This document shows positions 40,675 through 50,100 of a stretch of DNA of 64,000 bases, piece by piece. The notes below the pieces were generated by a model that saw only the letters and a list, made by a program, of their open reading frames with translations, was not told the origin of the DNA and made no database searches. Where the stretch lies: positions 2,564,566-2,628,565 of the forward strand of contig JANPWX010000247.1 of NCBI GenBank assembly GCA_024734555.1. The letters run 5' to 3'. The stretch is from Trochalopteron elliotii (Eukaryota > Chordata > Aves > Passeriformes > Leiothrichidae). Every line of letters begins with the position of its first letter. The stretch's first letter is position 1. The translations under genes and the position numbers were made by a program.

Positions 40675-41685
40675 TGTAGTGGGTTCATCCTGGCTGGATG
40701 CCAGATGCTCACCAAAGCCTCTGTCACTTTCCTCCTCAGTTGCATAGGTGGGAAAAAATACAAAGCTCATAGGGTGAGATAAGAACAGAGAGGTCACTCA
40801 CAGATTACCACCATGGGCAAAACACACTTGGAGAAATTAACTGAATTTATTGCTAATTAAGTCAGAGCAGGATAACAAGAAAAAAACCAAAAACCCACAA
40901 ACAAATCTTAATTCCCCCCACCACTCACTCTTCCCAAGCCTAATTTTATTCCCAATACTCTACCTCCTCCCTACAGCTGCTCAGTGAGATAGGGAATGGA
41001 GGTTGTGATCACCTCATCACACATTGCCTCTGCTACTCCTCACACTCTTCCCCCACTCCAACATGAGTCCTTCTCACAGGCTTTGGTTCTCCACAGACTG
41101 CTCCAATGTGGATCCCTTCCATGGGCTGCAGTTCTTCTGGAGCAGGCTGCTCCAAAGTGGGGTCCCTGCAGGGTCACAAGTCCCAACAGCAGCCCTGTTC
41201 CAGCATGTGATCCTCTCTCCCTGGGGCAACAGGTCCTACCAGGAGCTCCTCGAGTCTGTAGAATGATGGAATCACAGCCTCCTTTGGCCATTTCCCTGTT
41301 CCAGTGAAGGGTCTGCAGTGTAGGCTGCAGGTGGATCTCTGCTCCACCATGGACCTCCATGGAGGCAGGGGCACAGCGGCCTCACCATGGTCTGCACCAG
41401 GGGCTACAAGAAAGTCTTCGCTCCAGTGCTTCTCTGCTTCTTCACCAACTGCAGAGCTGTTTCTGTCACATATTCTCTCTTCTTTGGCTACAGTTGCTCA
41501 GGGTTTTGCCCCTTCTGAAATACATTATCCCAGAAGCCACTACCATCCTCACGGATGGACTTGATCTTGGCCAGCCCATCTGGCATTGACTCTGTCAGTC
41601 ATAGGGAAAGCTTTTGACAGCTTCTCACAGAATCCACACCTGTAGCCCCACTGGTCTCAAAAACTCACCACACAAACCCAATGCA
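40675..41685 (-). mobile_element. solo LTR of an avian endogenous retrovirus (family C), minus copy
   Basis: Read on the minus strand it starts TGCATTGGGTTTGTGTGGTG (41685 leftwards) and ends GAACCCACTACA (40675). It has the well-known layout of a long (about 1 kb) avian LTR: an AGAAGCTGTCAAAAGCTTTC block, GGCCAAGATCAAG, a TATA-like GGGATAATGTATTTC (about 41517-41531), then a GC-rich internal array of related words (GCAGCCCATGG, CTGGAGCAG, AGGACC) over about 41060-41420, and finally an AATAAA poly(A) signal at 40846-40851. No internal retroviral genes adjoin it, so it is a solo LTR. Open frames at 40996-41307, 41024-41266, 41040-41360, 41174-41374, 41304-41564 and 41359-41589 fall in the GC-rich array on both strands and are not genes. 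Confidence 0.9.
40846..40851 (-). promoter_or_regulatory. LTR poly(A) signal AATAAA
   Basis: Minus-strand AATAAA within GCAATAAATTC, about 170 bases before the 3' end of the LTR. The same signal sits at the equivalent place in the plus-strand copy (46962-46967), which supports the assignment. Confidence 0.7.
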
Positions 41686-41784
41686 TTCAGTTTACATGGA
41701 TGACTTTAAAATTAGTTGTGTACTGTCTGTAGACAGAATATTCTGTAAGTATAAATATATATAAATAATTCCTTTATTTATATA

Positions 41785-41828
41785 GGAGAGGAGAGGAGAG
41801 GAGGGGAGGGGAGGGGAGGAGATAGGGG
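41785..41828. repeat. GGAGA/GGGGA purine repeat, left of the gap
   Basis: Tandem GGAGA units that change to GGGGA and end in GGAGATAGGGG. The next bases (about 41836-41851) are close to the reverse complement of the last units, so the tract could fold back on itself. Confidence 0.92.
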
Positions 41829-41864
41829 TTTGTCACCTCCCTATTCTCCCCTTGGTTTTTTGGG

Positions 41865-42216
41865 NNNNNNNNNNNNNNNNNNNNNNNNNNNNNNNNNNNN
41901 NNNNNNNNNNNNNNNNNNNNNNNNNNNNNNNNNNNNNNNNNNNNNNNNNNNNNNNNNNNNNNNNNNNNNNNNNNNNNNNNNNNNNNNNNNNNNNNNNNNN
42001 NNNNNNNNNNNNNNNNNNNNNNNNNNNNNNNNNNNNNNNNNNNNNNNNNNNNNNNNNNNNNNNNNNNNNNNNNNNNNNNNNNNNNNNNNNNNNNNNNNNN
42101 NNNNNNNNNNNNNNNNNNNNNNNNNNNNNNNNNNNNNNNNNNNNNNNNNNNNNNNNNNNNNNNNNNNNNNNNNNNNNNNNNNNNNNNNNNNNNNNNNNNN
42201 NNNNNNNNNNNNNNNN
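41865..42216. other. assembly gap, 352 N
   Basis: A run of 352 undetermined bases bounded on the right, and nearly on the left, by the GGAGA repeat. It most likely reflects sequencing or assembly failure in a purine-rich repeat. Its true length cannot be known from here. Open frames crossing it (41830-42307) consist of unknown residues and mean nothing. Confidence 0.99.
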
Positions 42217-42238
42217 GAGGAGAGGAGAGGAGAGGAGA
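42217..42238. repeat. GGAGA repeat, right of the gap
   Basis: Four to five GGAGA units resume directly after the gap, in phase and on the same strand as the left tract, which suggests one continuous array runs through the missing bases. Confidence 0.92.
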
Positions 42239-45127
42239 AATGTGTCAATGCTTAGTTATATTACTAAAAGAAACAAAGAGCAGAGAAAAATAAAACTAAC
42301 CACCTGAAGAGTTCTACTTGGGTTTTGATTGACTGACTTACACATAGAAATTTTCTGAAGAAAAAAAATTATTATAATGGGTTGTGGAAATTTTCTTTTA
42401 CCTTAGGATCGTTGCTGTAATTAGACTATATGGTTTATTTTCTGTGAAAGTGAATTTTCATCTCAAAAACAACTGTGTTGTTTAAAGATATCCAGAGACC
42501 ACCAAGTTTATGTTCACTGCCTGGTAGGTTTCCAAAGTGACCCAGTTTTTCATCCTGGTAGTCCATGCCAGGGGGTTTGTTCTCTGTGCCAGGGGACAGT
42601 GTTTCTAATGTCACTGGATGTGGAAGGGAGCTAACAATGTATGGGAGAAGGAAGTCAAGGGTACTTCATGGAGCAGATATGTACAAATTGCCAAATGAGT
42701 ATAGAGTAAATCTAGAGACCACAGAAGGGCTGAAAAATCAGTCTGAGAGGTTCATGTGAGAGGCAGCTGTTTCACTTCATGCATGGTGATAGGAGAAGAG
42801 AGTGGGGAAGCAGAGAATGCTGATACAGAGTGAAATTGGCCGGTTGCTTTCAAAGCATGTCAAACAGGATACTGAAAAGAAAATCAATTTCACCAAAAGC
42901 AGTAGAGCCTAGGGAGCCCATTACTGCCTGGGACCTTCCAGTTCTGAGGAGCTTATGCAAGTTTTTATTAGCCCTTCTATCCATGAGGAACTATAACTTT
43001 GGAGTTTTCATCTTATGTGAGCTCCCCTTTATCTTCCTTTAACTGGACATTGCCTGTTTTAGCCAGCTATGATTATGATTGCTCTATGGCTATGATAGCT
43101 CTGATATATATTTTGTCTATCTTCCCCAGAAATCTTGCCTACAGAGACAGAAAAAAAATATTTTTCTGCAAATACTGCTGTTCAGTGACAAAGACAACAG
43201 AGTTACAGTGCAGTGGTGAGAAAAATCCATGTGAATTTTATCATTACAGATTAATTATTGTTTAACCTTCATTATTTGCATAGATGCATTTCTTGTAGAA
43301 CACTGATTCATATATACACATGTATAAAAACTAAACTTTTGCTTCTGTATTCTGTGATAATTTTCTAAATATCCTATCTTCCAGGTCTGATGTACTTACA
43401 GCTAATGCCGCCCTTCCTTGTGCTTCTCTGCTATGCCGCTATTCTTCTAAACAAATTGATCCAGCACTTGCCTACCTTGGTCATGAACAGATGAGCACAG
43501 TGGAAATATGACAAGCACAAAATTACTAATATGCCCTTTTACAGACCTAGTGGAGGTTGAATCATGATTTACAGATACTTAGTGACACCAAAATTAATTG
43601 TATTTTTAGAAAGAGTTTTCTTTATTCCAAACATTGACTGCCTCAGATTTTAATGGAAAGTATCTCCTTCTTTGGTTTTCTAATGTGAAAATTATGTATG
43701 CTTTTTTGTAATTCTTTGTCAATGGGGATAGTAAGAACACTCACAGTTTTCTGTCTTAAATAAATGTGTGCAATCATTTCCATTTGATATTTACTTATGT
43801 TCAGTGAACTTTTTACTCACAGCCCATAATATGTAATGGGGTGCTAGGCATTATCAGAGCATGCTTTTTACTCTTATTTTAGGCTTATCATCATTTTGTG
43901 GTATGCTTTGATGTTTCCCAGCCAAAGCATTCTCTATGCAAGTTGCATTAAAATTCTTACAAAATCAGTCAGTAAATTACACAAAAATATTCCATACTAA
44001 CTGTTACAAAAGTTTATAAAAAATATTGGTTAAAGAAAAATAAGCAAGCCTCACTTTGTCTACTTATCTCAATATAACATACTCAAAATATCCACCTTTT
44101 TCTAGATGACTCATCACTGTCCAGGGAAACATTGACCTGGAGTTTGATATAGCTCACATCTCACATTCAAAGGAACAAGATGGACTATAAATCAGCTTTT
44201 ATATCCCATCACACCCTTATCATAATGCTACTTCCTTGGGCTTTAACATATTTTAAAATTATTTCTTCCCTATCAGCATTCTCAGCTTTTAACCTATTTG
44301 CTGTTCCTTGTGCTTGTCCTGTTTATTTTTCTATCACCTTCATGACTTGTACCTGCTAGTACACTTCCCTTTGCCCACTCACGTGCTGAAGTAAAATGTC
44401 TCTCCTGTGCCGTCATTGTGCTGCAGGATAGAGAAATGGGAAACCTTGCTAATAACTTGCTTTAGAAAATGAAGATGTTGAAGTTGTGATAGCTGTAAAA
44501 GAGGGCATCTTGGGCTGTGGTGTATAACTAGAAGAGAATTAAATCTTTGCTGTGATCACAATTTCTAGGAAAATAAAATTTATTGTCTTTGATAACAGTG
44601 ACCAACTTATGCATAGCACTTTATATAGTTAAATATAACAAAAATCAAAACATCTATAAACAGATTGTATGGGACAGTAGGTCATATGGTTCACAGTATG
44701 TGTTTGACCTGGTAATTGACAGATATTCCAAAGTAATTTACCATTAGTCACTCCATTCAATTATTCTAATACTTCATTCAATAACAAATGTGGAACTTCT
44801 ATGAAAAATAAGATAATTCAATTTGAAGTAGAAAACATTTCACAAATAAATTAATGGTTTGATTTTCCAGAGTGGCTATATCAGTAAAATGAGGCTATTT
44901 TCTGTTTAAAAAAAAATATTCATTTTTACTCAGAAATCTACTTGAGGAATAAATTGATGTATCCTGACTGCTTTAAATGCAACTTTTTTGGTTTAAATTT
45001 TACCACAGTAAACTTAACACTGCAATTTAGAAAAACAAGAATCCTTGAACTGTAAGTCCAAGACCATACCACCTCCTTTTTAAAAAATCATTTTGTGTGC
45101 CCAGTATGAGAAAAGGGGACATACAAA
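42239..45127. other. unique AT-rich non-coding DNA
   Basis: No gene or transposon recognised between the gap and the plus-strand LTR. Frames at 42565-42759, 42830-43042 and 42999-43265 lack any domain. Confidence 0.65.
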
Positions 45128-45792
45128 TGCATTGGATTTGTGTGACAAGGTTTTGGTAGTGGAGCTCTGCAAACATGTCTTCTTTGAGAAGCTGCCAGAA
45201 GCTTCACCTCTGTCCAAGAGAATTGATGCAAGACGACTGATGGATTCACCAGTAGCCAAGGCTGAGCTCATCAGTAATGGTGCTAGAACCTCTGGGATAA
45301 TATATTTAGGAAGGAAAACAACTTAATGAACAGAAGAAAATATCAGCCAGAGAAGAGAAGAGTGAAAATATGTGAGAAATTACTCTGAAGACACTAGGTC
45401 AGTGCAGAAAGAGGGGTAGGAGGTGCTCCAGTTGCTGGAGGTGATTCCCCTGCAGCCCATGGTGAAGACCATGGTGAGGCAGCTGTGCCCCTGCAGCCCA
45501 TGGGGGTCCCTGCAGGAACAGAGATCCACCTGGAGCCTGTGGAGAAGCAGGTGGAGGCCTGAAGGACATTCTGGCACTATGGGAAGCCAGTGCTGGAGCA
45601 GGGTCCTCACAGGACCTGTGGCCACAGGGAGAGGATCCATACTAGAGGGGGCTTGCTGGGATGATTGTGCACCCCAGGGGACTCATGCTGAAGCAGTCTG
45701 TGCCTGAAAGACTACAACCCATGGAAGGGATCCAGGCTGGAGCAGTTCACAAGGAGCTGCCGCCTGTGGGAAGAACTCACGTTGGAGAAGCT
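45128..45792 (+). mobile_element. family C LTR, plus copy, 5' part
   Basis: Begins TGCATTGGATTTGTGTGACA, the same start as the minus copy at 41685. The same landmarks follow: GGTTTTGGTAG, a GAGAAGCTGCCAGAAGCTTC block, GGCTGAGCTCATCAGTAATGG, a TATA-like TAATATATTTA (45298-45308), then the GC-rich array with GCTGGAGGTGATTCCCCTGC, CATGGTGAAGACCATGGTGA and repeated CTGGAGCAG words. It is cut at GTTGGAGAAGCT by a minus-strand CR1. The rest of the LTR resumes at about 46708. Frames at 45093-45326, 45380-45640, 45423-45707 and 45661-45852 lie in or across it and are not genes. Confidence 0.9.
45298..45308 (+). promoter_or_regulatory. LTR TATA-like box
   Basis: TAATATATTTA sits after CTCTGGGA in the plus copy. 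The minus copy has a matching ATAATGTATTT at the equivalent place. Conservation of the spot in two diverged copies is consistent with the core promoter of the LTR. Activity today is not implied. Confidence 0.5.
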
Positions 45793-46707
45793 GATAGAAT
45801 CATAGAATCATTAGGATTGGAAAAGACCTCCAAGATCAAGTTCAACTACTGACCAAACACCATTATGCCAACTAAACCTTAGCACACAGTTGCTTATGGA
45901 GCACTTCCATAGGTCATGACTTGACCAGTCCCCTGAGCAGCCTGCTCCAATGCTTGGCAATCCTTTCAGTGAACAGACTTTTCCTGATATCCAAGCTGAG
46001 CTCCCCTGGCACAGCTTGAGGTTGTCCTCCTCTCGTCCTGTCACTAGTTGTCTGGCATTAGAGACCAATCCCCACCTGCTTGCTTTCAGGTAGTTGATAA
46101 AGTTTCCCCTGAGCCTCTTTTTCTCCAGGCAAAACACCCCCAGCTCCCTCAGCCACTCCTCATATGACTTTCACTCCAGACCCTTCATGACCTTTGTTGC
46201 CCTTCTCTGGACACACTCCAGCACCTCAATGTTTGTCTTGTCCTGAGGGGACCAGAACTGAACACAGAATTCAAGGCACAGCCTCACCAGTACCAGGTAC
46301 AGGGGGATCATCACTTCCCTGGTCCTGCTGGTTACACAGTTTCTGATAAAGATCAGGATGCCATTGACCTTTTTGGCCCCTTGAGCACATGCTGGCTCAT
46401 ATTTGTCAACCAGCATCCTCAATTCCTTTTCTGCTGAGACACTTTCCATCACTCTTCCCCAAGCCTGTAACACTGAACAGGGTGGTTCTGACCCAAGTGC
46501 AAGACTTTACACTTTGCCTATTGAAACACACAATTTCCTGTGACCCATGGATCCAGCCTGCCCAGATCCCAGATCCCTCTGTCAGGCCCTCCTGCCTAAC
46601 ATAATGCTGCCTGTGAGCTGTCTGAGGGAATACTCAATCCCCTCGTCCAAATCATTGATAAAGATATTAAACAGGACTGGCACCAATACTGAGCTTTGGG
46701 GAACCCC
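45793..46707 (-). mobile_element. CR1 LINE inserted in the family C LTR
   Basis: The left end on the plus strand, ATAGAATCATAGAATCATTA, is the reverse complement of the CR1 tail repeat. Reading leftwards from the right end on the minus strand, the translation gives [20 protein letters not shown], then DEGIEYSL, the CR1 reverse transcriptase segment (normally GVPQGSVLGP...FINDLD). The FADD catalytic motif that should follow is replaced by LTGS. Farther on, the C-terminal part (FCVQFWSPQDKTNIEVLECV, QRRATKVMKGLE, then KRLRGNFI) is recognisable with frame changes. The element is about 915 bases, 5'-truncated inside the reverse transcriptase domain, and dead. It divides the LTR, so it is the younger insertion. 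Confidence 0.93.
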
Positions 46708-47135
46708 ATTCCACACTGGAGCAGCGGAGTACAGTGAGGAGGAAGCAGTGGCAGACACAAATGATAAAGTGACCAGAACCCTCATTCTTCATTTCCCAAT
46801 CACCTGTACCACTGGAGGGGAGCAGGTAGAGAAATTGAGAGTCAAAATGAGCCAGGAATAAAAGGGAAGGGTAGGGGGAAGGTGTTTTAAGATCTGTTTT
46901 CAAGATTTTAAGATTTAAGGTTTTATTTCTCGTTATCCTACTCTGCTTTGATTGCTATGGTAATAAATTAAATTCTTTTATCCTGGGTCAAGTCTTTTTA
47001 GCCCATGACTGTAATGTCAGCCACAATTCTTTGTTGTATTTCTCTCCTTTGGCAAGCATACATCCTTTTTGGATGGAAAAGTGATAGAGCAGCATTGGTG
47101 GGCACCTGGCCTAGACCCAAGGTCAAACCACTACA
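46708..47135 (+). mobile_element. family C LTR, plus copy, 3' part
   Basis: Resumes with CACACTGGAGCAGCGGAGTA and runs through AAAGGGAAGGGTAGGGGGAA, GGTGTTTTAAGATC, TTTATTTCTCGTTATCCTAC, the poly(A) signal, TGATAGAGCAGCATTGGTGG and GCACCTGGC to the end CAAACCACTACA. This order mirrors the minus copy at 40675 onwards. About 45 LTR bases expected at the CR1 junction appear to be missing, either through a deletion at insertion or through later loss. TACAAA occurs both just before the LTR start (45122-45127) and across its end (47132-47137). It is not a convincing target duplication, because it would overlap the LTR terminus. Confidence 0.9.
46962..46967 (+). promoter_or_regulatory. LTR poly(A) signal AATAAA
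   Basis: AATAAA within GGTAATAAATTAAATTC, about 170 bases before the LTR 3' end, at the same place as in the minus copy. Confidence 0.7.
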
Positions 47136-50100
47136 AAAGCATAAAAGAAAATGTGCTTTACAATGTATTAATATAATGTATTAAATTCAATTTATAAGCT
47201 GGTTTAAGTGGCTCAGTTTTGGGCCATTCTAGAAGACCAGACACAAGCAATACTTTTTTAATAGTTTTCTTCCTTTGATGCTATCCTCTATATTTCAACT
47301 TTTATACTTATTTTTTACATTTCTAACCTCCCTCCCACATGCCAAATGGAGCAAAAAGTATCCTTAAGGTATATCAGAAACCACAAAAAACATATTCAGT
47401 CTTGGAGTAATTTTAAAAAAATCTTTACATGGTTCCAACAGAGCAGTTCTCAAGCCAAAGTCTGAATAGTATGTATTTAACTTACCTAATGAAATATACT
47501 GTGGTCATATTATTTTTACTGAAATAATTGTGCACTGCTCAATTCCACTGTCACTCTGGCATATCCATTCTGCTTCATGTATAAAAGCTGTTGATATAGA
47601 GTCTTGTAATGTCTATTAGAATAATAGACATATTATTCACTGATAATAATTCACTCATAATTCACTGGTTTTCACCCCTCCCTTCTAGTTCTAACCTAAA
47701 AGTCTAATTTTAAATTTAACTCAAACCATTCATATCATCTTTTAATCATAAGGAACCTATTCCTGATAAGGTGAAAAAAAACCTCAATGTCAGTGAAAAT
47801 AAACATGTAATTAGAGCAAAGGTGTTATTTTGAGGTTTTGACTGCTTTGGAATTATCTCATGAAGTCTTGATTTTACCCTCGGTGAAAAAAAATCAAAGG
47901 GAAGAACTTTTGTATTTCATAGGGCAGGTAACACTTGGTCTGGATATTGTCACAGTGGAGTGACAGCTCTTGCCCTGCAGCTGCCAGGATCTAATTATGC
48001 CTAGGCTCAAAAAAAAGTAATTATGCAGATGTGTGGAATTGAGAAGACTCAAACTGTACTCCAAATAGATCTGAAGGCTTGTGGCGCTATCACATCAAGC
48101 AGTGATTATTGTAATTTTCTAATGGCATTGGAGCAGGGATAAGGTAAGGAGTGTGTGTCTGAATGCAGTTATTTTAACTGACCTCAGAAGTGGCAAATTG
48201 TAATGTGCCTAAACTGTCATGGTAGGAGTTGACCAGATTCAGGTTAGACTGGAGGTCAAAGGAGCTTGCAGTGCTCCCAAGTCATGTTGCTAAAGGGAAA
48301 TATTTTGTACAGTGACACTGGTATGGAGAGTATATGGAGCATGCAGTGGGAAAGCAAAGATCAGAGTTAGAGTCCCTGCTTTAGCGAGCTGCAGGATGTA
48401 GTGAGATTCCTTATTCTTCATTTTCTCACTGGCCATCATACACTGCACAGGTTAAAACAGAGAAATGATGAGTTCTTTCATACTTCTGGTTTTAATTGGG
48501 TAGGCAGAGCACGCTTTTCTTTAAAACTGAAATCATGGATAAAGGCTCCAGAGGTTAAGGACTTTTTTTCTCATTTGTTGGATCAATAAATGTATGCTAA
48601 CCAGCAGGAGGCAAAAGATCACCTCCTTTTAGAAGGACTCATCAGCCTGGATGCCACTGTGTATCAACACAGTGCTGTCTGGCTTTGAGACTGAAACTGC
48701 TGTCATGTCTAATCAGCTTGAAATGAAGGTAGGGAGTTGCATCAAGATACTTGCATGTCCTAGTGCTGAACAGAACAGAATGAATCCAGACAGCCAACTC
48801 TTGCCTAAAAAGAGGGGAAAAGGATATCCTTTGCTTTTCTTTGAAGTAAAGTTATGCAAGTATATTGTACGAGATCTTTTCTGTGTATAGTTTCTTACAC
48901 TTAGAAAAAAAATTGCTCAGTAGTCCAGGTGGTCTTCCAGGTAGAAGCTATAATTTTTCAGTTTAAACTTCATTAATTTTGCACTTTATCATCATTTTGA
49001 AAAAAGGGCTCCAAGCTGAATTGTTTCTTTCAGTTTTCTTTCCTTTACAGTTGAATATTACAATTTTCCCGATAAGAAAACATTGCCATGTAAATTATTT
49101 TAATAGCCCCTCATTACTTGATTAAATGTTTAATTTGTAAGGGGTTTATGAATTTAGACACCATACAATCTAGAAGCAAATGGCCTTTACAGAGTTTCCG
49201 GATTGGTTACAAGTATTTTGTTATCTGAAATGTCTTTTACCCTTTTGCCAGGAAGCTCTTCTTTCTGCTTATCTTTGTTTAAGGGTTAACACCAAAACCC
49301 AGAGAGGTTAATCCTTTCCAAAAACAGATTTCTGCTCTTAGCTTTTTATTCTCAGGAATCTTCCCAGGAAGAATATGTGTTTCTAGGAAGAAAGCACTGG
49401 AGAACTCTAAGTTCGTTACTGCAAAAGCATTATAAATGTTACTGATTCTTGCCCAGTTTCTGAAGTCAGGTAATATCATGCAATGAAGGCTCTCTTGTTC
49501 TTTAAATGAAGTCAGACACAAATAGAATTGCCAAACGAGCTAGTGCATAAATCAGTGCTTTGAACTTCCTTCGCTTATTGTTCACTAACAATGTAACAGT
49601 AGCTGAGACAAGATGCTCAAGGAGAGAAGTGACAAAGAAGAGCTCATATGTTATTTCAGACCTGATTAGTTAACATTTATCTTCTTGCTAAAATCCTTTG
49701 GGCTTTATCTGTTTATATCTAATTGAAGAAAAAGGAATTGACTGAGAGAATGAGGCTTTGGCAGGTGGTTTGGTTTAAAATCATAATTACTGCCAATACT
49801 GGCTTCATATTGCTTAGTTAAGATTAATTTGCTTTTCCTGAGGCCATTTACATTATAGGTTTAATTCTGATGTTAATCTTCTCTCAAAACTTGTCTTTAA
49901 TTTGCAGAAATGGCCCTGTTTGTTATTCAAAGTCAGGATGCTTCTTTATGATTATGATTATGGTTATCTCACTATCAAATTTCATCCAGGTAAAGATGTC
50001 AGTTTCAAATCACAAACAACTTTCCTCCAGTGTTTGAAATGCTCCATCTATTGAAAAGAATGTCTGGGTAATACTGAAAATATGGTGAAAAACTTTTCTA

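Noticed and set aside
40996..41589. Overlapping open frames of 66-106 residues on both strands
   Set aside because: They lie in the GC-rich internal array of an LTR, where stop codons are scarce. No retroviral protein motif is present.
41830..42307. Long open frames of 135-151 residues on both strands
   Set aside because: They consist almost entirely of undetermined residues across the N gap.
46389..46861. Plus-strand open frames of 71 and 104 residues
   Set aside because: They are antisense to the CR1 reverse transcriptase region and run across the CR1/LTR junction.
45122..47137. TACAAA at both edges of the family C plus LTR as a target-site duplication
   Set aside because: The right copy would overlap the LTR's own CTACA end, and the minus copy has the same end without that flank, so the match is probably chance.
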